A program made the position numbers and the translations under genes. The notes below the pieces were generated by a model, which ran no database searches, was not told the origin of the DNA, and saw nothing but the letters and a program-made list of their open reading frames with translations. 64,000 nucleotides of DNA from Gordonia terrae (GTDB lineage: Bacteria > Actinomycetota > Actinomycetes > Mycobacteriales > Mycobacteriaceae), in the NCBI RefSeq assembly GCF_001698225.1, contig NZ_CP016594.1:2418001-2482000 (forward strand), read 5' to 3'. Position 1 is the first letter of the stretch. The number at the start of each line of letters is the position of its first letter. Positions 10,018 to 18,272 of the stretch are shown here, one piece after another.

Positions 10018-11859
10018 ATGTGGCACATGCGAACTCGATGGACCCCGGCGGTGATCGTCGCGCTGTGTGCTGCCGTGACGGTGGCGACGGTCGGCTGTTC
10101 GGCCTCCGAGGACGACGGCCCGCGCCATGCCGCGGAACGTTTCCTCCAGGCCTACGCCGACCGTGAGGTCGGATCCGCGGCCGCGTTGACCGACGCGCCC
10201 GCCGCCGCCGAGTCCGCGATGGAGGCGGCCTGGTCCGGTCTGGGTGCCGAGGCACTCGAGTCGCAGGCCGGCCGCGTCCGCGTCACCGGCGACACCGCCG
10301 AGGTCGACGTCGACTACCGCTGGGCGCTGCCGCGCGGTCGCGACTGGGCCTACGACGCCACCCTGCGGATGGGCCGGTCCGACACCGGGTGGGCGGTGCG
10401 CTGGGCGTCGACGAACATCCACCCGAAACTCGGTGCGGATCAACGACTCTCGCTCCAGATCGTCGAGGCGCCGCGGGCCACGGTCAACGAGGCCGACGGC
10501 TCGGAGGTGATGGTCAACGGCAGCGTCGTCGGCATCAACTTCGATGCGTCCGCCGCCGCCGAACAGGGCGCGCCGATCGCGGAGTCGGTGACCGCTGCGG
10601 TGGCGGTGCTGCGTCGGTTCAGTCCGTCGCTCGACGAACAGACGATCACCGAGCAGGTCACCGCGAACCGGCAGCAGTACCCGCTCGCCCGGCTTTCACA
10701 TGAGCAGTTCGACCGCCTGCGCGATCAGCTGGCGATCCCCGGTGTGGTGACCAACGAACAGGCCGAACTGGTCCCCGAGGACCCGCAATTCGCGCCCGCC
10801 CTGCTCACCGAGGTCAAGAAGGTCGTCGACTCCGAGGTGTCGGGTCGGGCGGGCTGGCGCGTGGTGACGGTCAATCCCAACGGGCTCGACGCCGACGTGC
10901 TCGCCGACCACGACCCGGATCCGGCGCCGGCGGTCTCGCTGAGCCTGTCGCGGACGGTGCAGAACGCGGCCCAGCGAGCGGTCAACGCCACCAATCGTTT
11001 CCAGATCGCGCTGGTGGCCGTGCAACCGTCCACCGGACGCATACTCGCGGTCGCGCAGAACCCCGCCGCGGACCGACAGGGCCCGATCGCCACGACCGGT
11101 CTGTACCCGCCCGGTTCGACGTTCAAGATGGTGACCGCCGCGGCTGCCATCAGCCACCGGATGGCCACCCCCGACACCCCCGTCGGATGTCCGGGCGCGA
11201 TCCAGATCGGGCCACGACTGATCCCGAACTACGACGGCTTCTCGTTGGGGACCGTGTCGATGCTCCGGGCGTTCGCGCAGTCCTGCAACACCACGTTCGC
11301 CAAGCTCGCCAGTGAGATGGGGCCGTCGGACCTTGCGCATGCCGCGGCCGCGATGGGCATCGGACAGCAGTACGAGATCGCCGGTCTCGACGCGGTGTCC
11401 GGCTCGGTGCCGATCGAGAACGAGCTCGTCGCCCGCAGCGAGGACGGCTTCGGGCAGGGCAAGGTGCTCGTGTCCCCGCTGGGCCTCGCGCTGGTGGCGG
11501 CAACCGTCGCCAACGGCACCAAGGCGCCGGTGCCCCAACTCATCCTGGACAAGCCCACCAAGGTCGAGGGCCCGAGGCCCACCATGGCGCCCGAGGTCTA
11601 CGACCAGCTGCGTCCGATGATGCGTGCGGTCATCACGAGCGGAACCGCGTCGGTGATCGACGGTCAGGGAGCCGTGTTCGGCAAGACCGGTGAGGCGGAG
11701 TTCGCCGGCGGTTCGCATGCCTGGTTCGCCGGGTACCGCGGCGACATCGCCTTCGCGACCCTCGTCGTCGGTGGTGGTGACTCGAACAACGCGGTGGCCG
11801 TCACCCGGGATTTCTTCGGTGGTCTCGGACCGGGGTACGCGATTCGCTCGGCGTCCTGA
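10018..11859 (+). CDS. penicillin-binding lipoprotein (class B-type transpeptidase)
   Basis: A cell-wall D,D-transpeptidase exported as a lipoprotein. The lipobox TVGC places the modified Cys at residue 27. An NTF2-like N-terminal domain of the MecA type (about 35-150) and a PBP dimerisation domain precede the transpeptidase domain. The active-site motifs are STFK near 367, SCN near 422 and KTG near 556. The 613-residue length and position between the ispG and map blocks match the mycobacterial penicillin-binding lipoprotein Rv2864c (from memory). Beta-lactam affinity cannot be judged. Its last 59 bp overlap the end of the opposing hmuV gene. Confidence 0.92.
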   Translation: MWHMRTRWTPAVIVALCAAVTVATVGCSASEDDGPRHAAERFLQAYADREVGSAAALTDAPAAAESAMEAAWSGLGAEALESQAGRVRVTGDTAEVDVDYRWALPRGRDWAYDATLRMGRSDTGWAVRWASTNIHPKLGADQRLSLQIVEAPRATVNEADGSEVMVNGSVVGINFDASAAAEQGAPIAESVTAAVAVLRRFSPSLDEQTITEQVTANRQQYPLARLSHEQFDRLRDQLAIPGVVTNEQAELVPEDPQFAPALLTEVKKVVDSEVSGRAGWRVVTVNPNGLDADVLADHDPDPAPAVSLSLSRTVQNAAQRAVNATNRFQIALVAVQPSTGRILAVAQNPAADRQGPIATTGLYPPGSTFKMVTAAAAISHRMATPDTPVGCPGAIQIGPRLIPNYDGFSLGTVSMLRAFAQSCNTTFAKLASEMGPSDLAHAAAAMGIGQQYEIAGLDAVSGSVPIENELVARSEDGFGQGKVLVSPLGLALVAATVANGTKAPVPQLILDKPTKVEGPRPTMAPEVYDQLRPMMRAVITSGTASVIDGQGAVFGKTGEAEFAGGSHAWFAGYRGDIAFATLVVGGGDSNNAVAVTRDFFGGLGPGYAIRSAS

Positions 11860-12643
11860 CCGGCAGGACCACGCGTCGACCGGCGTGCTCGATCACCTCG
11901 ACGGGGTGATCGTAGGTGCGACTGAGTAGATCGACGGTCATCACCTCCGACGTCGGTCCGATCGCCAGCAACCGGCCGTCCTTCATCACTGCCACCCGGT
12001 CGGCGTAGGCGGCCGCGAGGGTCAGGTCGTGGACCACGAGCAGCACCGCGTTCCCCGCGTCGCGGTGAACCCGCAAGATGTCGAGGACCTGCTCCTGGTG
12101 GTGGATGTCGAGGGCGGCGGTCGGCTCGTCGAGCATCATCACCGGGGTGTCCTGGGCGAGTGCGCGTGCCAGGGATACGCGTGCCTGCTGGCCGCCGGAG
12201 AGCTGCCCGAACGGGCGGTCGGCGATGGCGCCGAGTTCGCACAGAGCCATCGCGTCGGCGATGACGGCGGGGGAGTTCGCGGCGCGCGGTGTCCGCAGCC
12301 ACGGGTACCGGCCCATCGCGACGACCTGGGCCACGGTGAAGGGCGTGTCCACGCGGTTCAGCTGCGTGACCAGCGAGCGGTGTCGGGCGAGTTCGCGCAT
12401 CGAGGTCGAGGTGACGTCCCGACCGTCGACCTCGATGTGTCCCCGCTGTGGTGCGCGGGTGCCCGACAGTGCCGACAGCAGCGTCGACTTGCCGCACCCG
12501 TTGGGGCCGACCAGCGCGACGAGTTCGCCCGGACCGACGTCGAGGGAGACCCCGCGGACCACCTCGCGCCCGCCCAGGACGACCGAGACGTCCCGGGCGT
12601 GGATACCGAGGACCGTGGTCGCCGGCTTGTCGGCGGTCACCAT
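11801..12643 (-). CDS. hmuV: heme ABC transporter ATP-binding protein
   Basis: Cytoplasmic ATPase of a heme importer. It has the Walker A motif GPNGCGKST, the ABC signature LSGGQQARV and the Walker B segment VMMLDEPTAALD followed by the switch His in VVHDL. The 280 residues are normal for HmuV. Its start overlaps the hmuU stop by 7 bp, so the three genes hmuT-hmuU-hmuV form one operon. The 3' end runs 59 bp into the PBP gene on the other strand. A siderophore substrate is possible, but the HmuV/HmuU/HmuT likeness favours heme. Confidence 0.9.
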   Translation of the reverse strand: MVTADKPATTVLGIHARDVSVVLGGREVVRGVSLDVGPGELVALVGPNGCGKSTLLSALSGTRAPQRGHIEVDGRDVTSTSMRELARHRSLVTQLNRVDTPFTVAQVVAMGRYPWLRTPRAANSPAVIADAMALCELGAIADRPFGQLSGGQQARVSLARALAQDTPVMMLDEPTAALDIHHQEQVLDILRVHRDAGNAVLLVVHDLTLAAAYADRVAVMKDGRLLAIGPTSEVMTVDLLSRTYDHPVEVIEHAGRRVVLPVRTPSESRTPVRDHRRNPG

Positions 12644-13773
12644 CCGGCACCCGCATGACGGCTTCGACGCAGCAGGATGAAGAAGACCGGACCGCCGATG
12701 AGGGACGTGAACATCCCCAGCGGGAGGTCGGCGTCACCCAGCATCGTCCGGGCGGCCAGGTCGGCGCCGGTGATGACCAGTGCTCCGCCGATGACGCTGG
12801 TCGGCAGCAGGATCGCGTGGCGCGGCCCGACGATGAGACGCATCACGTGCGGCACCACCAGGCCGACGAACGCGATGATCCCGGCGAAGGCCACTGCGGC
12901 GGCGGTCAGCACCGCGGTCAGGACGATCGCCTGTCGGCGGACGGCCTCCACGTTCACGCCGAGGGAGGCGGCCTGGATGTCACCGAGGGCCAGCAGGTCG
13001 AGCTTGTGCACGAGGAACAGACAGGCGGCGACACCGCCGATCACCAGTGGTGCCACGACCCAGATCTCGCTCCAGGTGCGGCCGGCGAGCGAGCCGAGCT
13101 GCCAGAAGATGATCTGCTCGCGAGCCGCGGTGGTGGCGACGAAGGTGAGGAACGCGATGATCCCCGCGGCGAACGCGTTGACCGCGATACCCGTGAGGAC
13201 CAGCATGATCGCCGACGACGAACCGTCTCGGAGCGACAGCAGGTACACCGCCGCGGCCGTGATGAGGCCGAACACGAAAGCGGCCCCGGCGAGAGCCCAA
13301 TTGCCCGCGGCGCCACCGACTCCGACGGTGCCGCCGGCCAGCACGATCATCAGACAGGCGCCGACCGCGGCGCCTGAGGAGACGCCGATGATGCCCGGTT
13401 CGGCCAACGGATTCGCCAGCACCCCCTGGAGGAGGCAGCCCGCGGCGCCGAGTGCGGCACCGACGAACAGACCGAGCACGATGCGGGGGAATCGCACATT
13501 CCAGAGTGCGCCCTCGCCGTTCGGGTGTGACGGGAGTGGTCCCAGGTCGAGGTGGAAGTGGTGGGCGATGCTGCCGAGGACCTCGAGTGGCGGCACCGAC
13601 ACCTTGCCGGTACCGGCCGACACGATGACGAGAACGACGGTGGCGGCCAGCATCACCGCCACCACCGTGAGGTCGCGGACCCGGTGCGGTGTGCCGCCCG
13701 GGGGAGTGGCGACCGCCGACGAGGTCGTCGGCTCGGTCGTCGGCTCCGTCGTGGTCCGCGCGGGGTCGGTCAT
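12637..13773 (-). CDS. hmuU: heme ABC transporter permease (FecCD family)
   Basis: Membrane subunit of the heme importer with about nine to ten membrane helices. After a Thr-rich cytoplasmic tail of about 35 residues come family segments such as RFPRIVLGLFVGAALGAAGCLLQG-like helix 2, the NPLAEPGIIGVSSGAA motif and the C-terminal GDADLPLGMFTSLIGGPVF region. It overlaps hmuT by 4 bp and hmuV by 7 bp. Imported heme would feed iron supply and possibly the heme-dependent sensor kinase encoded further along. Confidence 0.92.
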   Translation of the reverse strand: MTDPARTTTEPTTEPTTSSAVATPPGGTPHRVRDLTVVAVMLAATVVLVIVSAGTGKVSVPPLEVLGSIAHHFHLDLGPLPSHPNGEGALWNVRFPRIVLGLFVGAALGAAGCLLQGVLANPLAEPGIIGVSSGAAVGACLMIVLAGGTVGVGGAAGNWALAGAAFVFGLITAAAVYLLSLRDGSSSAIMLVLTGIAVNAFAAGIIAFLTFVATTAAREQIIFWQLGSLAGRTWSEIWVVAPLVIGGVAACLFLVHKLDLLALGDIQAASLGVNVEAVRRQAIVLTAVLTAAAVAFAGIIAFVGLVVPHVMRLIVGPRHAILLPTSVIGGALVITGADLAARTMLGDADLPLGMFTSLIGGPVFFILLRRSRHAGAGW

Positions 13774-14792
13774 GCGTAGATCGACCTCGCGAGGGCGCCG
13801 AGCACCAGTCCGACCTCGGGTCCGAACGCCAGGATCTGACTCTCGTCCATCTGCACGACCCGTCCGTTGCGGCCGGCCTCGGTGTCGGCCACACCCGGCA
13901 GGGTCAGCACTCCCTCGGGCCCGCCGACGGTGGCGGCGCCCTGGGTCATCACGAGGATCACGTCCGGGTCGGCGGTGATCATGGCCTCGGCGCTGATCGC
14001 GGTGAACGCGCCGGTGAGATCGGCTGCCGCGCCGGCATCCCGGCCACCGAGCGCCTCGATCAGGTCGTCGGCGCCCGATCCGGGCCCGGCCAGCAGCAGC
14101 AGGTTGCGTCCGCGGATGTAGAGGAACGCCATCGTGGGATCCCCGGACGGGTCCGGTACCAGTGCGCGCGCCTGCTCGATCTGGGCGTCGGTCCGCGCGA
14201 CGAGCTTCTCGCCGGCGTCGGCGACGCCGAGAGCGGCCGCCACCGAGCGGATCAGGGTGTCGTTCGACTCCAGGTTGCGGGCGGCCGGGAACACGACGAC
14301 CGCGACCCCGGAGTCGCGGATCTGGTCGACTGCGGCGGTCGGCACGGTGGACTCGCTGACCAGCAGGACGCTCGGGTCGAGTGCGAGAACCGATTCGGCG
14401 TTGAGACTGTGCCCGCGGTTGGTGACGACCGGGAGTGACCTCGCCGAGGGGAAGGCGGTGGACGTGTCACGCCCCACCACGCGAGACCCGAGTCCGAGGT
14501 TGTACACGATGTTGCCGAGGGTTCCGTTGATGTCGACGGCGATGATCCGGTCGGCGTCGTCGACGGTCACGTCGCCGTACCGCAGTGAGTCGACGGTCGC
14601 GGGCAGCCGGGGAGCAGGGTTCTCGACGACGGGAGTGACATCGGACTCCGCGAGCGTCGCGGTCTGCGGGCCGGTGCGCAGATGCGCGCCCGGCGAGTGC
14701 CTGTCCTGCTCGATCGGGGTCACGAAGCATGCCGACAGGCTCAGTACGGCCAGCACCATCACGAGCGCCGCCCGCCACCCCCTGGTCCGCAC
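13770..14792 (-). CDS. hmuT: heme-binding substrate-binding lipoprotein
   Basis: Extracytoplasmic binding protein of the importer. The signal peptide ends in lipobox LSAC (Cys22), giving a lipid-anchored TroA/HmuT-fold protein of 340 residues with segments GLGSRVVGRDTS and LLVSESTV typical of the family. The GTG at 14792 has a strong GGAGGTGAGG ribosome-binding site. It heads the hmuTUV operon. I looked for an IdeR/DtxR iron box upstream and found no good match. Confidence 0.9.
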   Translation of the reverse strand: MRTRGWRAALVMVLAVLSLSACFVTPIEQDRHSPGAHLRTGPQTATLAESDVTPVVENPAPRLPATVDSLRYGDVTVDDADRIIAVDINGTLGNIVYNLGLGSRVVGRDTSTAFPSARSLPVVTNRGHSLNAESVLALDPSVLLVSESTVPTAAVDQIRDSGVAVVVFPAARNLESNDTLIRSVAAALGVADAGEKLVARTDAQIEQARALVPDPSGDPTMAFLYIRGRNLLLLAGPGSGADDLIEALGGRDAGAAADLTGAFTAISAEAMITADPDVILVMTQGAATVGGPEGVLTLPGVADTEAGRNGRVVQMDESQILAFGPEVGLVLGALARSIYA

Positions 14793-14844
14793 TGCCTCAC
14801 CTCCACCGTCGACCCCGATGGCCTCCCATCGGCTCCTCCCGGCG

Positions 14845-14850
14845 AGCTTA
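14845..14850 (-). promoter_or_regulatory. -10 hexamer TAAGCT for hmuTUV
   Basis: Read on the minus strand, TAAGCT lies about 53 bp before the hmuT GTG and would give a leader of about 45 nt that contains the purine-rich ribosome-binding site. Confidence 0.4.
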
Positions 14851-14901
14851 GTGGCGTTCGGTCCGGAGTCCGCCCACGGGCCTCGCCGCGACGGGCAGGG
14901 A

Positions 14902-14907
14902 TAGTCT
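14902..14907 (+). promoter_or_regulatory. -10 hexamer TAGTCT for map
   Basis: TAGTCT is followed by 7 nt and then the ATG at 14915, with no ribosome-binding site, predicting a leaderless transcript. Confidence 0.6.
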
Positions 14908-14914
14908 GGACCGC

Positions 14915-15778
14915 ATGCCAGTTCGTAGTGCCCTCACGCCTGGGATCGTGTCGCCCGTCCGGTCCGTGCCCGACTCCATCGAACGTCCCGAGTACGTGTG
15001 GAAGCCCACGGTCAACGAGGGCCACGAGCCCTGGGTGCAGACCGCCGAGACCATCGAGAAGATGCGCATCGCGAGCAAGATCGCGGCCAACGCACTCGCC
15101 GAGGCGGGCCGGGCCGTCGCCCCGGGTGTGACCACCGACGAGCTCGACGCGATCGCGCACGAGTACATGATCGACCACGGCGCATACCCATCGACGCTGG
15201 GATACAAGGACTTTCCGAAGTCGTGCTGCACGTCGCTCAACGAGGTGATCTGCCACGGCATCCCGGATTCGACGGTGATCGAGGACGGGGACATCGTCAA
15301 CATCGACGTCACCGCCTACATCCACGGCGTGCACGGCGACACCAACGCGACGTTCCTCGCCGGCGACGTCGATCAGGAGGCTGTCGACCTCGTCGACCGG
15401 ACCCGGATCGCCACCGAGCGGGCCATCAAGGCCGTCAAGCCGGGCCGCGAACTGAATGTCGTCGGTCGCGTCATCGAGTCCTACGCGAACCGCTTCGGCT
15501 ACACGGTCGTGCGCGATTTCACCGGCCACGGCATCGGTGAGACCTTTCACAACGGGCTGATCGTGCTGCACTACGACGAACCGAATGTCGACACGGTCCT
15601 CGAACCCGGGATGGTGTTCACGATCGAGCCGATGATCAACCTCGGCGCGCTGCCGTGGGAGATGTGGGACGACGGCTGGACCGTGGTGACCGCCGACCGT
15701 CGGTGGACCGCCCAGTTCGAGCACACCCTCGTCGTCACCGACGATGGCGCCGAGATCCTCACCGTGCCAGACAACTGA
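14915..15778 (+). CDS. map: methionine aminopeptidase (type Ic)
   Basis: Removes the initiator Met from nascent proteins. The 287-residue protein carries the N-terminal extension of about 40 residues (Pro-rich, WKPTVNEG) seen in actinobacterial MapB-type enzymes. All five metal ligands are visible: Asp in NIDVTAY, Asp in HGDTNATF, His in TGHGIG, Glu in TIEPMI and Glu in QFEHT. The last codons lie within a degenerate 18-bp tandem repeat shared with the spacer before the convergent kinase gene. Confidence 0.95.
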   Translation: MPVRSALTPGIVSPVRSVPDSIERPEYVWKPTVNEGHEPWVQTAETIEKMRIASKIAANALAEAGRAVAPGVTTDELDAIAHEYMIDHGAYPSTLGYKDFPKSCCTSLNEVICHGIPDSTVIEDGDIVNIDVTAYIHGVHGDTNATFLAGDVDQEAVDLVDRTRIATERAIKAVKPGRELNVVGRVIESYANRFGYTVVRDFTGHGIGETFHNGLIVLHYDEPNVDTVLEPGMVFTIEPMINLGALPWEMWDDGWTVVTADRRWTAQFEHTLVVTDDGAEILTVPDN

Positions 15779-15836
15779 TACAGGCCAGACAACTGAACCG
15801 GGCCGGACAACTGAGTTCGGGCCCGACGACTGAGGG
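15766..15836. repeat. four degenerate 18-19 bp tandem repeats between map and the RCC1 kinase gene
   Basis: Units start at 15766, 15784, 15802 and 15821. Each begins GCC(A/G/C)GAC followed by A or G and ends in ACTGA plus a variable tail. The first unit contains the last codons and stop of map, and the last ends one base before the stop of the opposing kinase gene. The repeat is not a hairpin. It looks like a local slippage expansion. Confidence 0.75.
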
Positions 15837-18149
15837 TCAGGCGGGGAACCGGACGGGTTGCGGTTCGCTGCTCGTCGTGGTGGTCCCGTTGCCGAGCTGC
15901 CCCTTCCCGTTGAGGCCCCAGCAGTACATCTCGTCGTCGGCGACGGCGCACACGTTCGCCGAACCGGTGGTGACCTCGGTGACCCCGGACAGTCCGTTGA
16001 CCCGGTCGGGGCTCTTGTCGGGCTGGTCGCTGCGCGAACCCCAGCAGTAGGCGGAGCTGCCTGCCGCGGCACAGCCGCCGTAGGCCGCGGTCGACACCTC
16101 GGTGGCACCCCGGACGTCGATCCGGGTGGGCGTGCGCCGGTTCTGCTCGGTTCCGTCGCCGAGCTGACCGCTGGTGTTCTGTCCCCAGCAGAACACGCCA
16201 CCGGAGCCGGCCACCGCGCACGTCGAGTACAGGCTCGTACTGATCGACGTGGGCGTGTCGAGTCCGAGAACGCGGGTCGGGGTCAGTCGGTCGATGGTGG
16301 TGCCGTCGCCGATCTGGCCCTCCCGGTTGTTACCCCAGCAGTACGCGGAGCCGCCGGCGATGGCGCAACTCGTGGTGTGCGAGGTGGAGACGGCGGTGAC
16401 GTTCGACAGGCCGGCGACACGGGTGGGCACCTCCACCGATCCGGTGCTGCCGTTGCCGACCTGTCCGCTCGCGTTGTTACGCCAGCAGTAGGCGTCGCCG
16501 TCGCTGATCGCGCAGATGGTCAAGCCGACCGACACGGCTGTCACCCGGGACAGACCGGCCACCTTCGTGGGGAGCGGTACGTTCTGCCCCGGTTGGCCGA
16601 CCCCGTATCCCCAGCAGTACAGGTCGCCCGAACTGATCGCGCACGTCGTGCCGAGGCCGCCCATGCTGACCGCCGACACGTCGGAGATGCCGGTGATCGC
16701 GACGGGCCGCGGCCGGTCGGTCGTGGTTCCGTCGCCGAGAGTGCCGCGTTCGTTGCCGCCCCAGCAGTACAGCCGACTCTCGCGCACCGCGCACGTACTG
16801 TCGCCGCTGGAGGCGATGGACTCGAAAGTGCCGCTGCCCGACGATGATCCGCCCGAGGTGCTGGGCCCGGTCGTCGACGATCCGGCGATCGTCGTCCCGG
16901 GTTCCGACTCCGATCCGCTGAGCGCGATGGCGGCCCCGACGATCCCGACGACGAGGACGAGGACGCCGAGAACCGCGGCGATGATCCATGCGGTTCGTGA
17001 GCCCGATCCCCGGGGTCCCGGGCCGGGCCCCTGGGGTCCGCCGGGGCCGGTCGGGTATCCGGGAGGGGGGCCGGGGGGTGGCCCGGCCGGACCGTACGCC
17101 GGGAACGGGGTGTACCGGCCGCCGCCGGGTGGCGGCGGGTTGTGGGCGGGTGCCTGCTGGGTGGGCTGGTGCTGACCCGGCGACTGGTGGTGTGGGAACG
17201 ACGGTGTGGGAGCCGGGGTGGTCGCGATCCATCCCTCGGGCATCATCGGAGACGGTTCCGGCCGCCTGGCGTGCGGACTCGTCGGAGCGGTCTCGACAGC
17301 CCGCGCCAGCGTCGCCGCGAACTCCGAGCACGACGAGAACCGGTCGGCCGGGTTCTTGGCGAGGGCACGTGCGAACACCGGGTCGAGATGGCCGAGATCG
17401 GACCGACGCTCGGAGATCCGCGGCGCGGGTGAGTTGACGTGGCCGGCGATCAACGCCATGGGGGTCTGTCCGGGGAAGGGCTGGGTTCCGGTGAGCAGTT
17501 GGAACATGGTGCAGGCGAGCGCGTACTGGTCCGACGCCGGGATCGCCGCGTCGCCGGTGAGGATCTCGGGCGCGGCGTAGGCGAGAGTGCCGACGAACAG
17601 ATTGGTGGCGGTCATCTTCGCGCCGTCCATCAGCCGCGCGATGCCGAAGTCGAGCACGGTGACGCGCGTGATCCGGCCATCGGGCCCGCGCGCGATCACG
17701 ATGTTCGCGGGCTTGATGTCGCGGTGGATGACGCGTTGTGTGTGGGCGTAATCGAGGGCGTCGGCGACCTTGCCGGCGATCGTCACCACGTCCTCGATGG
17801 GCAGGACCGGTGCGGCGGTGAGGTCATCGCCCTCGAGATAGGTCATCGAGAACCACGGGCTCCCGTTCTCCACGCCATGCGTGTAGACGGTCACGATGCC
17901 GGGATGATCGAGTGCGGCCGCGGTGCGGGCCTCGTTGCGGAACCGCTCGGCGAAACTGGGGTCGGCGGGATTCGGCGAGATGATCTTGAGCGCCTCGCGC
18001 CGGCCCAGCGTCGGATGTTCGACGAGCCAGACTTGTCCCATGCCGCCGTGTCCGAGCAGCGAGAGAACGCGATACCCGGCGAACACGGATCCGGGCTTCA
18101 CGACCTCCACGTCCGACGACCCCCCGTTGCTCGACGACAGGCTGTCCAC
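15837..18149 (-). CDS. transmembrane Ser/Thr protein kinase with extracytoplasmic seven-blade RCC1 domain
   Basis: Receptor-type Hanks kinase. The kinase domain (about residues 25-290) has the Gly loop LGHGGMGQVW, invariant Lys55, HRDIKPAN (Asp144), DFG (Asp167) and the GTLAYAAPE segment. A Pro/Gln/Gly-rich linker (290-385) leads to one membrane helix (386-410). A Ser/Thr/Gly stalk then carries seven RCC1-type repeats (about 445-770). Each repeat has a C-x8/9-C-W core (CAxxxxxxYCWG) and most a GQLGDGT-like segment, so the outer domain should be a closed propeller with one possible disulfide per blade. The GTG at 18149 is chosen behind a TACAGT -10; the GTG at 18110 is the alternative. The kinase ligand and targets are unknown. 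Confidence 0.9.
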   Translation of the reverse strand: MDSLSSSNGGSSDVEVVKPGSVFAGYRVLSLLGHGGMGQVWLVEHPTLGRREALKIISPNPADPSFAERFRNEARTAAALDHPGIVTVYTHGVENGSPWFSMTYLEGDDLTAAPVLPIEDVVTIAGKVADALDYAHTQRVIHRDIKPANIVIARGPDGRITRVTVLDFGIARLMDGAKMTATNLFVGTLAYAAPEILTGDAAIPASDQYALACTMFQLLTGTQPFPGQTPMALIAGHVNSPAPRISERRSDLGHLDPVFARALAKNPADRFSSCSEFAATLARAVETAPTSPHARRPEPSPMMPEGWIATTPAPTPSFPHHQSPGQHQPTQQAPAHNPPPPGGGRYTPFPAYGPAGPPPGPPPGYPTGPGGPQGPGPGPRGSGSRTAWIIAAVLGVLVLVVGIVGAAIALSGSESEPGTTIAGSSTTGPSTSGGSSSGSGTFESIASSGDSTCAVRESRLYCWGGNERGTLGDGTTTDRPRPVAITGISDVSAVSMGGLGTTCAISSGDLYCWGYGVGQPGQNVPLPTKVAGLSRVTAVSVGLTICAISDGDAYCWRNNASGQVGNGSTGSVEVPTRVAGLSNVTAVSTSHTTSCAIAGGSAYCWGNNREGQIGDGTTIDRLTPTRVLGLDTPTSISTSLYSTCAVAGSGGVFCWGQNTSGQLGDGTEQNRRTPTRIDVRGATEVSTAAYGGCAAAGSSAYCWGSRSDQPDKSPDRVNGLSGVTEVTTGSANVCAVADDEMYCWGLNGKGQLGNGTTTTSSEPQPVRFPA

Positions 18150-18260
18150 CTGTTCGATGGGGTCACTGTATCCAGCGCTGCCGGCTCGCGAGGCGAACGG
18201 TGTGTCGTGTGAACGACGCCACTGGGGTCGGCGCCATCCGGCGGTGTGTCTCGGGACCAC

Positions 18261-18266
18261 TACGCT
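18261..18266 (+). promoter_or_regulatory. -10 hexamer TACGCT for cobQ
   Basis: TACGCT ends 6 nt before the GTG at 18273. This supports that start over the upstream in-frame GTG at 18246, and predicts leaderless translation. Confidence 0.6.
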
Positions 18267-18272
18267 GTCCGG

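Noticed and set aside
14793..14914. IdeR/DtxR iron box upstream of hmuTUV
   Set aside because: No stretch resembles the TTAGGTTAGSCTAACCTAA consensus closely enough.
15766..15836. CRISPR-like array
   Set aside because: Four degenerate units without spacers, partly inside a coding sequence and with no cas genes.
18190..18272. Possible cobalamin riboswitch before cobQ (contains GCCACTGGGGTC)
   Set aside because: The AGGAGACC-type B12 box and the required helices are missing, and the close -10 indicates that this region is not part of the cobQ mRNA.
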